The notes: generated by a model from the letters alone, not told the origin. Shown: positions 11,988 to 22,835, counted from the stretch's first letter. The stretch: DNA of 64,000 nucleotides from Termitomyces sp. T153 (GCA_018296165.2 JACKQL020000005.1:1178001-1242000); one strand, 5' to 3'. Program-made: numbers and translations.

Positions 11988-11996
11988 GGGGGAGGA
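11988..11996 (+). other. Polypurine tract of element N
   Basis: GGGGGAGGA lies directly before the TGATG start of the 3' LTR. This is the usual place and composition for the primer of plus-strand cDNA synthesis. Confidence 0.8.
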
Positions 11997-12954
11997 TGAT
12001 GAGCCCCATTTATTGCTGAGCACCATGTTTTTGGCATTTTGGACTTAGCGGCAGCTGACTACCTTGAATCTGACACAAGTCACAACACTCAGCACACAAG
12101 ACTTAGCCTGAGGATTGGACTGAAGCACAAGACTTTAGTGACTGCGAGACTTATCGATCATGAGAAACATCACATGGAGTCTAGAACTTGGGCCTAAATC
12201 ATCAAGGCCTAGACCCTCTCTAGTGACGATTATTGGTGACCCTAGCAACTCTAGCAACGAAACGGCATTCTCTTACTATATATGGACAAATTATCAGATG
12301 CATACCTTTTTACTATCATTTCTTTTGCTGAGCTTACCAACATACTTAAATGGCATCTACGCTTCAGGTATTGACATCGGACTCATTACTTTTTGGTTTC
12401 ATTTGCAATTAGGTGCCGCCAAGACTTCACCTATGATTTTTCACTTAGTTACAGACTGACACCTCATATGCTCCCTAAACACAGTGACAGACGCCATTGC
12501 TAGTGGTGCCTATTTGTTTACTTTCCCATACTATACTTTGAAACATATAAATACTGACTGTACATAGACATAGAAAGAAGAACAATTGAAGCACTGCTAT
12601 CTTTGAGCTTACCAGCAAGAGATTTCACTTTGCCTCTTTTGCTCTTTTTATCACCTTCAACCCAGGCTTAGCAATAAGCCTCCTCGACTTTGACCTTGAC
12701 TTAGTGTGGTGCCAACTGCAGGTGCCTATTTTAGTTAATCCAATTTAATGATGCTAGCAACTATGGCTAGCGACCCATTTACTGACTTCTATTGACTTCA
12801 CTCCATGATGTAACTTCCACTCTAGTTCTCTGGGATGGTTACTGACTCGCCCTCAACTATTAACTTCCTACTGCCAGCTACCCTATCTAGTGACTAGCAT
12901 TAGGTCCTCTTTTTAGGTTTCCTGCATGGCACTAGGCGGCATAGGAGCACATCA
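11997..12954 (+). repeat. 3' LTR of element N
   Basis: This 958-bp copy matches 2006-2963. By eye about 33 positions differ, one of them a transversion, and most are pairs of CG, TG and CA at the same place. TAGCAAC in one copy facing TAGTGAC in the other, both explained by an ancestral TAGCGAC, is a clear example. Confidence 0.93.
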
Positions 12955-13200
12955 ATGGTATTGAGTGATTCCTATTGTAGCAGGGCTTCCATCAAAGAGT
13001 TGGAGCTTGAGAGGTTTGTTAAGGCTGTTGTGTCAGAGATCAAGTTGACTGCTGATGAAGGTGCCAGAGGCACCACTGTCAACAAGGGTGGGGAGGACCT
13101 TGGGCAAGCTGTTGAGTTGGACATTGATGATGAACAACTGCACGGACCTTGAGTGGAGCTGTGAGGGAGTCTCAGGTCAGTCAATCATGGTCTTGGGGTT
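12955..13200 (-). pseudogene. N-terminal protease part of element G, right of the insertion
   Basis: The minus strand reads LPTLVDSGASGTFISS with the retropepsin DSG triad at about 13069-13086, then a stop, then LFDGSPATIGITQYHDN up to the insertion point. This reading joins that at 2005 in frame. The protease would release mature gag and pol products. The stop after the active site shows decay. The first four bases (12955-12958, ATGG) are the right copy of the target duplication. Confidence 0.78.
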
Positions 13201-16160
13201 TTCAGAGGGGGGTGAGACATCAAAGAGCACTAGTCCAGACAGTTGGATTGTCCTGGTCAAGGTGGAGGGTGAGGCTGGGCCAGTCAATGTGGGGATTGGT
13301 GGAGTGGAGCCATGAGAAGCCTAAGATGATGGAGATAGAGGAGTGTAGTTTTGTGATGAGTAGTTGGAGTTCTTGCTGTTATTCATTGGCGAATGTCATG
13401 GTCATCTCCAGGTGGTGTGTGATATCTCCAGCAGGGGTGGAGTTGCTATCAAAGAGCTTGAGGATGATCAGAGTGGGGAGGCAGAGGTGTTGGGAAGTGA
13501 GCACCACCAGGAATTTGTCAATGAAGTTACTGTAGTGCCACTGTTGACTAGTGTGGGGACAGAGTTGTCAGAGAAGGAGAGGGTGGTGCAAAGGAGGAGA
13601 GTGGTGGAGGAGTGGGAGGGGAGGTATGCTGGGAGGTTGTCTGGGGCAAGTACCATTGCATGGAGAAGTGTGGCTGGGGTGGAGAAGACTTGGAGTCTGG
13701 TCTGCAGTCTAATGCATCTTCAAGACCTAAACTGCTGACTCATTTTCTATAAACTGGTAATTGCAGTCTTCTCCATTAATTGTCCACATGGTGTATCCCA
13801 TCACCTGTCATTTAGGACAACTGCAGATAATGTGTCCCTGCTCACCACATAGGATGCATGTGCCATCCTTCTGTCATATCTCCTGAGCCTCTTCTGGTAT
13901 GTTAATCCACAGCCTATCCCAGATCTTATTTGTGCATAGGGCTTCTTAGTTGTCAGCAGAGTCTGGAACATTGTTGAGGTTGTTGGAGTTGGTGTCCAGG
14001 GGTTCTGGAGCCTCATGGAGGTTGGCGGCATTGAGTTGGGCAGGTGGGCATTGTCTCAGGGGTTGAATGGTGCTGGAAGGTCCTTGGCCTGGAGAGAAAC
14101 GGGGTGCAGGGTTGGCAGGGTTGATAGGGATTGATGGTCAATTGCTGTTGGTTGTCCCAACCTGCCAGTTGGTGTTGCTGGAGGTGTTCCACAAGGTCTA
14201 GGGTGCCATGTTCTTGCTCTGGTCTTCCTAATAATGTTGGTTGACCTGGGTAACAAGTGCTTTGTACCCATTGTAGGTGGTTTGCTTGGGTGCAAGATGG
14301 AGGATGTCCTTGATCTGTTGAGGCAGGGCACAATGGAGAGCAAAGTGGAGGGCATTATAATTCCACCCAGTTTTGTAGGCTTTCTATTCAAATTGTACAA
14401 TGAAGGTTGTGAAACATTTGTTGTTGCACATTTAGAGGTTGAAGAGGTTCTCCTCCACCTCCACTACAGTATCAAAGACACCAAACTTACTAGAGAATAT
14501 CTGGGTGAAAGCAAGCCAGTTGGAGAGTACAGAGTTGTTCAGATCAAATCAGAGTAGCACTGTATAATGGTTGAAGGTGATACCCTGCAAATATGATGTA
14601 GCAAAGGCTACTTATGAGCTCTCAAGCTGGAAAGTGATGGGCTTAGCTTGGAACATAGTTAGATACTGGGTCAGGAAGATGCACCACCTCTGGGGGTTGT
14701 GGCTAATGAAAGGTTTGGGCTTTTGAATGTTGAGTTTCCCTTCTTGAGCCAGTGCATTGCAAGTGTTGTCCTGAGTGTTTTGAGTTTGGGGTGGGGGTCC
14801 AATGTTGTAGTAGTAATGATAATTATTTCTGTTTCTGTGCTGGGGGGGAAGTTATCTATGGCTAAGCCTCATCCCCCAGATGGTCCACTGTTGGGAGGTC
14901 TGCCACTGGCAGGCTGGCCCATGTTGCCCAGGGGAGCTCCTGGGGCCCATTGAGGGGGAGGGGATCTTCTGGGAGTGGGGGGTCCAAAGTAATTAGTGTC
15001 AGCAGGGAAATTGGGCATTGGAGCAGGTGGGGGATGAGGGGGGTTAGTGGGAAAAGGGGGTCAGGGTGCCCTGAGGCCTGTGGGCTGTCTTGGAGGGGCT
15101 GGGATGTTCTAGTAGGGTGGAGAAATGTTGGTATGGGAGGTGCAGAGATCAAAGTGGGGAGGTCTGTCTTGTGGAGGGCCATTGCACAGAGTGGGCTCAT
15201 CAGGGGGGTTACTAGGCTCATCAATATAGGAAAGAGTCTGGTTGTTGTTGACAATGTGCAGGGGCAGCTGTTGTGAGCAGGGTTTGGAGATGGCAGGCTG
15301 ATCCCATGTATGGAAGGCACTGGGGACAAAATTGGCCTGGAGATGAGTTCTTCCTACTGGTGGGCAATGAGAGGAGGGGCTTTGCTTTGCATCCCAACAG
15401 GTTCCTTGCATTGTACATGGAAGGAGCAGGAGGGGTCCAGAGGATCTTTAAATGGGCAGGGGTTTGGACTAGTATGGATTTCTTTGATCAGTGTGTGGAG
15501 CTCATTCCATAAATTAACATTGATTCCCAGAGTGCCTTGCATAGTTTTAGGGAGATTCTCTTGCAGGTAGTGTTTGTGAAAATCAAGGAGCTGATCCACC
15601 CAAACTTCTGGCATTGTGGGGGTGTTGGATAGCCTAAGTTGACAAGGAGAGTGTGAGCATGCCTTGCAAACTCCATGGGGGAGAGGCAGAGGAAGCAGAG
15701 AACTTTGTCATGCTGTTGGACATAGGCTTTGACCCTTGCTGTCTGGAGGAAGGGGAAACTTGAGCAGGAAATGGCAGACAAGGAGGAGAATAATTATCTG
15801 GGTGCCCTGGAGGGGCTGGAGCTGCAGTGGGGGTTGGGTACACATAGTAGTAGGCAGGGGGGAGGTAGGCAGGGTTGGGGGGTGCTGCAGAGTATCTTTC
15901 AGAGTACATGTGGGGGTTGTTGTCATTGATGGGGAATGCTGGAGGGCAGTGCCAGCCTGGAGGTATCCCCTGGCTAATAGAGGGGGTGTAGAATGCCTGG
16001 TTGGGGTCAGGGATCCAATGACAGGGAACATACTGATTCACAGGGGGGCCTGGGTAGAATGGGGCATATGGGTTTTCAGGGACTAGCCAACTGTAAACAT
16101 CAGTTAGGTAGTCAGCAGAGTTGTACATGGGGTTATATGCAAACATCAAGAACAGGGTAA
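13201..16160 (-). pseudogene. gag of element G
   Basis: The minus strand from about 16160 encodes a Pro/Tyr-rich N-terminal region (AYNPMYNSADYLTDVYSW, repeated PP and YP pairs). A helical part follows (WVDQLLDFHKHYLQENL), then further frames broken by stops, and a CCHC zinc knuckle CILCGEQGHIICSC at 13817-13858 (CX2CX4HX4C). Gag packages the element RNA; the knuckle binds it. Several plus-strand open frames here are shadows of the same repetitive, stop-poor composition. Bases 13201-13800 hold the gag to protease linker and read only in fragments. Confidence 0.72.
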
Positions 16161-16165
16161 GGGGG

Positions 16166-16178
16166 AGTCTTGATATTA
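16166..16178 (-). other. Self-priming type primer-binding site of element G
   Basis: The 13 bases touching the inner end of the LTR read AGTCTTGATATTA on the plus strand (TAATATCAAGACT in the RNA). They are the exact reverse complement of the predicted transcript start at 16728-16740. In Tf1-type elements the 5' end of the mRNA folds back on the PBS and primes reverse transcription; position and length fit that model. Confidence 0.75.
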
Positions 16179-17226
16179 TGTCAGGTTCCACTGACTATGA
16201 GGGCTCAGCTATACTGGGCAAGTCCTTATTAGGTGGATGCAATGTCCTGCACTTATAACCTAGCACTCTAGGGTTTGCATGGAGGGTAGGGACTTGCAAG
16301 GGGAAGCTAAGGGGAGTGATCTGAGCAAGTCCAGAGTGGTCTGGGGAAGTCTAAGACCAAGTATATTAGACTTTGGCTTGGGCAGGCATCAGGTACAAGT
16401 TTGTAGGTGCACAAATAGATTGTGGGGTACATGGAGGCTTTGCAAGTGATGGGGGGTGGAGCTGGATTTGGACAGGGAGTTGATCAAGACTTGATGGGTT
16501 GTGGAGTTGAGCATGGAGCAAGGTCCAAAGTTGTTGTAAGAATGTTTGGGGGTCATAGCATGGGTGCAGAGTTCATACTGATGTCAGAAGTTGAAGGAAC
16601 TTAGAGAAACAAAGGAAATAGAGACAATTGAGATGAGAAGAGATGAGACTGAGAAAAGAGATAGATTTGAGGCTAGAAATAGAGACAGAAATGGAAAGAA
16701 ACACAAGACACAAGTAACCAGTTAATGTAATATCAAGACTGGAGTATGAGGTGTTACTTTACAGATTATATACTGACTATGGGAGAGCTCCAGAGGCAGT
16801 GGGTGTGGTGGCAGGGCTCAATGGAGCTGTGCAGAGTTGACAGGTGTTGGTTGTGATTGAGGGGCAGGCTGCAGCAACATTCTGATGGGGTCAGTTGGGG
16901 ATGTGGGTTGCTCTGGTGTTGTCATGATGCTCTGGAGGGAGTTGGGTGAGTCAGAGTGGTGAGCCAGAGATGCATGATGGGGTTAGGAATGGTGGGGGAG
17001 GGTTCCAGGGGCTCAGGGAGTCAAGGGAAGCATCAACAGCTGTGGAGAAGGTCATCAGAGTTAGCCAGAGGGCCATCAGGGTTTGCCAGAGAAGCACTGG
17101 AGTTGCCCAGGGTAGCTGCAGAGGGTGTTTGACAGTTGGGGGTTTTGACAAGGCATTGGGGGAGGGACTCTGGGGAAGTGAGTGGGCTGGAAACAATGTT
17201 GAAGGTTTAGGGAGTGAGTCATGACA
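16179..17226 (-). repeat. 5' LTR of element G (LTR A)
   Basis: The 1048-bp repeat has TGTCA..TGACA ends. In the sense (minus) direction a TATA box (TATATAA, 16766-16772) is followed 32 bases later by AGTCTTGATATTAC (16740-16727), the probable transcript start. Other copies of the family lie at 18245-19297, 23947-25044 and 41741-42869. The outer flank GTGAC (17227-17231) should recur at the left end of the element, outside this window. Confidence 0.85.
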
Positions 17227-18046
17227 GTGACAACATGGCCTCCTCTCTAAAAAGGGATATATTGAAAGCCATGTGATTTCTTACTTATCATTTTTCTTCT
17301 TGGGCTCACAAACATACTTGAACAGTGTCTACACTTCAGGTTTTGATGTTGGAAATGCTCTTTTCTTGTGATTGACAATTTTTACACATTATATTGGCAT
17401 TGCATATGTATACTTGGTTACCAGACTGACATCCAGTATATAACACTTTAGTAGACACCACTACTGGTGGCAACTAATATTGCCTTTCTTATACTATACC
17501 TATGAACAGTATAAATACTGCCTGTACAAAGAGACCAAAGAACAGAGACCAGCATACCATTCCCCCTTCATTAGCTCTAAGCTTACTAGCTTCAGATCTC
17601 TTTTTACCTAGTCTCATCTTTGTCAATGGCTTAGCAATAAGCCTTAGTGACTTTGTTCTCAACTTAGTGAAGGTACCAAGTGTGGGTACTCTATAGTGAC
17701 TTTCTGTTTAGCAGCATTAGTGATTATAGCTAGCAACTAGTTTTTGTTTGTCCCCCTCAGTCTTCATTATCATCCCTTACCCCTTCCCCCTTATCCTTAC
17801 CACTTTGCCATTAATCCCTTTATCATACTTAGCAACTTTCACCACCTTCATAGTGACTTTTCTGTTATAATTAGCAATCTCAACCTAGCAATCCTTCATC
17901 ACTTGCATTTCTTCTAGCTCTTGCTTTCTGGAACAGTTACTGACTTGCCCCACCATTTCTTATTGCCAGCTACCCTATCTTGTTGCCAGTGTTTAGGTGT
18001 TCTTTTGTTTCCCTGCATGGCAACTAGGCAGCATAGAAGCACATCA
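17227..18046 (+). repeat. Truncated older LTR related to element N (LTR E)
   Basis: The stretch shares ordered blocks with the element N LTR: CATACTTGAA..TCTAC.CTTCAGG, TATAAATACTG.CTGTACA, TTAGCAATAAGCCT, GCTAGCAACTA, GTTACTGACT and the end GCATAGAAGCACATCA. It is more diverged than the N LTR pair. Its left part is missing where element G begins, so element G probably inserted into it. No gene is present. Confidence 0.68.
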
Positions 18047-18244
18047 TAGGGTGTACCTCAAATGTGCAGTATTGGGATTGTATTCTTACTTGCACCTCTT
18101 TTCTATTTCCTTATATGTCTTACAATGATTAATATTTACAAATTTTCTTCCCTATTTTGTATTGCCACACCTCAGTGGCTACTATTCTGTGGTTGCTCTG
18201 AGGTGTGTATAGTCTATTATTTCAATCCCTACTTACATGCTAGT
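18047..18244. other. Short spacer with a 10-bp inverted repeat
   Basis: No gene. CACACCTCAG (18166-18175) and CTGAGGTGTG (18198-18207) are perfect inverted repeats with a 22-base loop. The last five bases (CTAGT, 18240-18244) are the left target duplication of the solo LTR that follows. Confidence 0.5.
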
Positions 18245-19297
18245 TGTCAGGTTCTGCTGATGATGGGGGCTCAGCTACACTAGCAAATCCTTACTAGGCA
18301 GACACAATGTCCTGCGCTTATAACCTAGCATCCTGGGGGTGGCGCAGAGTGGAGGGACTTGTGAGGGGAAGCTAAGGGAAGTGGTCCAAGTAAGTCCAAA
18401 GTGGTCTGGGGAAGTCTAAGACCAAATATATTGACATTGGGCTTGAGCAATTGCCAGGAACAAGTTTGTAAGCACATAAATGGATTGCGGGGTGGACAGA
18501 GGCTTTACTAGGGTCAGGGGTGGAGCTAGAGTTTGATGGGGGGTCAAGTAAGACTTGATGGACTCGGGGCTGAGCAAGGAGCAAGGTCCAGAGTTGTTGT
18601 AAGAATGTTTGGGGTTTGTAGTGCATGCATGGAGTTTGTAATGATGTTGGAGATGGAAGGAACTTAGAGAAACAAAGGAAATATATACAGTCGAGATGAG
18701 ATGGAGACAAGGCAAGACAAGACAGAGAAAAGAGATAGATTTGAGACTAAAAATAGAAACCAAGACAGAATGGAACATAAGACATAGGAAACCAGTAAAT
18801 GAAATATCAAGACTAAATTTCTAGGAGTTACTCTACAACTTATATACTGACTACTGGGTACCTCTGGAGGGCAGTGGATATGGTGGCAGGAGTCAATAGA
18901 GTTGTGCAGAGTCAATGGGTGTTGGGTACAATCCAGGGTAGGCCACAGCAATATTCTGATGGGATCAGCTGGGGGCGCGGGCCACTCTGGAGTTGTTGTG
19001 ATGTTCCAGAGCAGGTCAGGTGAACTAGAGTAGGGGGTTGGAGGTGTATGACATGGTCAGAAATGGTGGGAGAAGTCTCAGGAGTTCAGGGGGGTCAAGG
19101 GGAAGCATCAATGGCTGCGGAGGAGGCGTCAGAGTTGAACAGGGCCATCAGAGTTGAACAGGGCCATTGGGGTTTGCCAGGGAAGCATAGGAGTTACTTG
19201 GAGTGGGCGCAGAGGGTGGGCAAGGATTGGGGGATTTTAGCAGGGCATTGGGAAGGACTGGGAATGATGTCGGGGTTCTAGGGAGTGGGTTGTGACA
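18245..19297 (-). repeat. Solo LTR of the element G family (LTR B)
   Basis: A 1053-bp LTR with TGTCA..TGACA ends and a perfect 5-bp target duplication CTAGT at 18240-18244 and 19298-19302. The sense strand is minus: a TATATAA box is followed by AGTCTTGATATTTC (18814-18801). There is no element body on either side, so recombination between two LTRs removed it. Confidence 0.87.
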
Positions 19298-19343
19298 CTA
19301 GTTATACTCTACCTAGATTTTATCTTACTGATCTTATTAACAG

Positions 19344-19520
19344 GTAGAGGATGATGAACAGGAAATTGAACAGATATTGAGAGAGAGGAAGACAAGAGGG
19401 GGAGCAAAGGAGTTTTTGGTGAGGTAAAAGGATTATGATGAGAATGAGAATGACTAATTGAAAGAATATGACATGCCACACACATTAGAAGCAATTCAGG
19501 AGTTTCATAATAATGAATGA
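19344..19520 (+). pseudogene. Chromodomain relic
   Basis: The plus strand reads VEDDEQEIEQILRERKTRGG, then KEFLVR, a stop where chromodomains have Trp, KDYDENEND, a second stop, and EYDMPHTLEAIQEFHNN. This matches the length and pattern of a chromodomain of the kind fused to chromovirus integrases, where it steers integration to modified histones. Both Trp codons have become stops (TAA). No integrase core is recognisable just upstream, where the solo LTR lies. Confidence 0.65.
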
Positions 19521-20329
19521 GTGGATAGCAAATGGCAAAATGACAGGAAGCAAGATTCATGATCATGCCAAGATAGGTGCCCAAGGTGGAAGCTTTTTTC
19601 CCCTATTCTATATCTTACAAGTAGAGCAAGTGTCATAATATACATATATAATCTCTTTCATACTACAGTAGTTGGTCTCTTACAACCTTACAATAGAGTT
19701 CCTTGGTTCATTCCATTTCTATCTAGGTATTTTATTTCAGTGTATTTCTACATACTTACTACAATACATTTCTGTCTAGACCTTTTAATCATGTCACTGA
19801 ACAAGAGCTTTATAATGACTGCATTTGTGCATGAGCCCTATCTTTTCATAAATGCCCCTCTCTTTTTTCTTATGGAATTCCAAGCCTCTACACTATAATT
19901 TCTGCAATGGATTATGCCAACTCTGTTCACAACAAATTCACTCAACAATAAGGCTCTTATGTCTGTTATGCATGCAACTTTATCATTTAGCAAGAAAATA
20001 CTGAATAATCATTGTGATTATGATCTAATAGATGGACCAGAAGTATAGCAAATTTCTATGGGTAAGTTTCTTGTTCATCTTTCCTTTAGAATTTTGTTTA
20101 AGCTGAATTTTCAGTTCTACACCCATCATGCAAATTAGACTATTTTGCAACAATGAAGTGGGAGGTTGAGTGGATCCATACAGCAAGGGAAATTGTTGAG
20201 GTGGAGTATAGGTGCACATACAAAGGGAGGTACTGTATGAAATTGACTGAGGATAACCAGGTACATCATGATGTCTCTTCTTTTTCTTAGCTTATGAAAC
20301 ACATCAAAGAGAAACATTTTTGATGCATT
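19521..20329. other. Repeat-derived sequence without a recognised gene
   Basis: An AT-rich, CpG-poor stretch with only short, broken frames. It may hold the decayed N-terminal part of the hAT transposase that follows, but I could not identify any motif. Confidence 0.35.
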
Positions 20330-20740
20330 GTTTGTCTTAAGATCAAGTCCTCAAGGTGTTGCAGATGAACTTAGTGCTTATCTTGCAATGCCTATAGAAA
20401 GGTTGTGGATGTATCAAAGTGGTGGAGTTTGAAGAGGGAGAATTTGACTCAAGAATTGAGCTGCTCTAGACTATCTTTCAATTCCTAGTGCTTCAGAATG
20501 GATTAATTCTTGACATGCTAAATGAATGGATTAATTCTTGACATGCTAAATCATTATTTTGTAGCTACATCTACTGATGTTGAGCATATCTTTAGTCATG
20601 GAGACATACTTTTGTCATATACTCATAATCACCTCTCTGTCAATACTACCTGTACCCTTATGTGTAAAGGGACTAGTCTTTGGCATCCTGTCCATTCAAG
20701 TGCAGCTCAGTGGGGAAGTAACCCCATTCTTTAGGGGGAG
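20330..20740 (+). pseudogene. hAT transposase relic (C-terminal dimerisation region)
   Basis: The plus strand encodes DELSAYLAMPIE, then in shifting frames a KWWS-like segment and ALDYLSIPSAS, then ATSTDVEHIFSHGDILLSYT. This is the hAT family C-terminal dimerisation block (usual form: PATSVDVERVFSxGRxLLSxxRNRLS). hAT transposases cut and paste DNA elements. The relic is broken by stops and by a 28-bp tandem duplication at 20496-20551. No terminal inverted repeats were found. Confidence 0.72.
20496..20551. repeat. 28-bp perfect tandem duplication
   Basis: The 28-base unit beginning GAATGGATTAATTC occurs twice in a row, 20496-20523 and 20524-20551, with no mismatch. It lies inside the hAT transposase relic and breaks its frame. 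Perfect identity in an otherwise decayed region suggests a recent event. Confidence 0.9.
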
Positions 20741-20899
20741 CACACTCAAACTGTCCCACCTCTATCTAGCAGGGATTGGCACCTCTATCTAGCTGACTTT
20801 CAGACCATCTGGCCCCTTCTTACTCCCTCACCATCTTGGCTCTCACACCCAATGGGTATATTGTACTTGGCACATGATATATTATTGTTGATCATTGAT

Positions 20900-21218
20900 C
20901 CTTCTACTATTATATCTGATCAGTCAATAGTTTGTAGTCATCAGCCTCTGGTTTAGTCATAGGTACTTAATCATTTAGCAGTCCTATAGTATATAGGCAG
21001 ACTTGAGGATAGGATATCCCCAGTCCAAACAATAGCATTGCTTCAGGTTTATTCATTAGCATGACTGTAAGATCCCCCAACATTGTCTTTGCTTAGCTCA
21101 CTACACTTGCCCTCTGCCCAATTCTTAGCTGCCTCTATGCCCACTTGACTCTTGCTCAGTACCTGTAATGGCCTGCTCTAGCCAGGTTTACTTACAGAGT
21201 GGATTGCCCCCCATTACA
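20900..21218 (+). repeat. LTR fragment of a TGTAAG-type element (LTR J)
   Basis: The stretch shares CAATAGTTTGTAGTCATCAG, a GTATATAGG box, GATATCCCCAGTCC and ACAATAGCATTGCTTC with 39940-40135, and its later part matches the sense of the solo LTR at 40279-40747 (CTCTTAGCTGCCT, TTGACTCTTGCTCA). It ends CCCCCCATTACA. The start is unclear. Confidence 0.55.
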
Positions 21219-22835
21219 TTATGTGTCTTGATGCCTTGAGTACACTTGGGCTTATTCATCATTGAGATATTAATGCTGTTGCAATGTTACCTGATGTTTT
21301 ATCCAATATTGAAGCTATTGAGATGATAACTAGTGTCATTAGCTTAGTTAAATATACAGATTTACTTGTATAATTAGTCAAAACATCATTTACTGAAGCT
21401 GAACCCCTGATCCATACCCCAACTTGCCCACCCAACAAGACACCCAACTAGAAGATATGAGTTGTTAGAAATCATATCTAACTACCTACTAGTGCTGTAC
21501 AGATAGTCACTACTAGTAAGATACAGGTAATGTACAGGTCACAGACTTTGAAGATCTAAAATTGAGTTCAATGCTTATGTATTCTCCTCCCTCCTTAATT
21601 TTTTTTTATGAGCCTCTGAGGAACCAAAGGCTAGAATGGGCCTAGATGACTTAACAAAAATTATAAGCAGAGGTATAAAACAACTATAATATCAATGATC
21701 ACATTTATTATGAAGTTAACTGTAACCAATACAGGCCTTGTTTTCTCATGCTCAAAGGCTCCTGGAAAGTCAGTGTGATATGCAGTATTTGGGTCTGTCT
21801 TGCACAAGATATTGCATGAAATCTGGCAACATTGCGTTAAATATGTTAAATATGGTTTAAGGAATCACTGTGCACCTGTTACAAGCAAGTATTTTGCAAA
21901 GTATGTTGTGGCAGAACAAATGCAGGATATAAGTGGCAGGAATGTGAATTTGATTTCTGTGAATAATGATGAGTGTACATTGATGAGCAAAATATGAGTA
22001 TCAAGAAAGAGAAGAGTTTTGATCACTGCAAGCAATGATGGGTGCAATTTTTAATGGCATATACAAGTATTGATGCATGCTGGACTGGTATAGGTGAGCC
22101 CAATATAGCATATATCAATGTTTGCAAAATATCTTTTGAACTATCCTTTGAGTAAGGGGTGTTCAGACTGAGAATGATATATGCAAAGGGTAAACCTCTT
22201 ATTGGAAGGCTTATTTGCAAAAATTTGACAGTATGGCCTGCCTGTTGTCCATCCCATCAACTAATTATCTTTGACCAGGCTCATAACCAATTGTTTTGTA
22301 GCAGACTCATTGTTTTCCTCCCATCTTCCATCTGCTACATATATTTGGAAAAAACTTTTGATAGGTGGATTTTCCTGAGACATCCATCTAAATGTACTGG
22401 TCTTGCTCACCCAGCACATCATTCCCAGTACAAACTTGAATGCTATGTTGAAGTGCCAGCAGTGCAAGCAACTCAAGAGACCTCATGCCTGCTGCTCCTT
22501 TTGCTTTTTGTTGATGTGAGGAGGCTTAACAATGGGTTTTGTGATGGAAAGGACAAGAGCTGTCCAGAACAGTAAAGGATTACTTGTACTGGTGAATGAA
22601 CAATGGGTCCAATTCTAGTTTTAACAGCTGACAATGATGATAATGAAGTTTTTGGGGATACTACAATGTAAAATGATATAGTTCTTGTTCCCATAAAGCA
22701 TGGTGATGATGTTCATTGCTGCCTAGCTGCTATGCAGAGGACACAACAACCAGCAGTTTTGCCAGTAGAGAATGAACAGACTATAAGAAAATGAGAGTTG
22801 CAAGTTAAGCTAGGTTCTAGAAAGCCCACTAGATA
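21219..22835. other. CpG-poor repeat-derived stretch, no gene recognised
   Basis: About 1.6 kb with short frames in all directions (the longest about 138 codons on the plus strand near 22159-22575). None shows a domain I recognise. Composition matches the neighbouring repeats rather than the host genes. Confidence 0.4.

Larger units (their letters stand above)
2006..12954 (+). mobile_element. Ty3/gypsy-type retrotransposon 'element N' (10,949 bp) nested in element G
   Basis: A complete-length LTR element bounded by two 958-bp LTRs with TGATG..CATCA ends and a 4-bp target duplication. Order of parts: 5' LTR, primer site, gag, protease, RT, RNase H, integrase, a non-coding gap with an antisense spliced gene, polypurine tract, 3' LTR. 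The RT core is FIDD and the integrase DDE set is visible. The gag-pol frame contains TGA stops and frameshifts, so this copy cannot make a full polyprotein. About 33 differences separate the two LTRs, nearly all transitions. It is younger than element G, which it interrupts. Confidence 0.92.
1..17226 (-). mobile_element. Ty3/gypsy retrotransposon 'element G', split by element N
   Basis: This is an old Ty3/gypsy element read right to left. Its 5' LTR is at 16179-17226, followed by a self-priming type primer site, gag, protease, reverse transcriptase and RNase H. Integrase and the 3' LTR lie beyond the left edge. A second element occupies 2006-12954; removing it with one copy of a 4-bp duplication rejoins the protease frame exactly. 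The RT resembles the Tf1/sushi-like group common in basidiomycetes. Coding parts contain stops and altered catalytic residues, so the copy is dead. CpG is almost absent throughout, unlike in the host genes of the same window. Confidence 0.88.

Noticed and set aside
12955..13738. Plus-strand frames of 65-128 codons
   Set aside because: They are opposite to the gag-protease of element G, whose minus-strand reading has a zinc knuckle and DSG motif. The plus frames show no domain.
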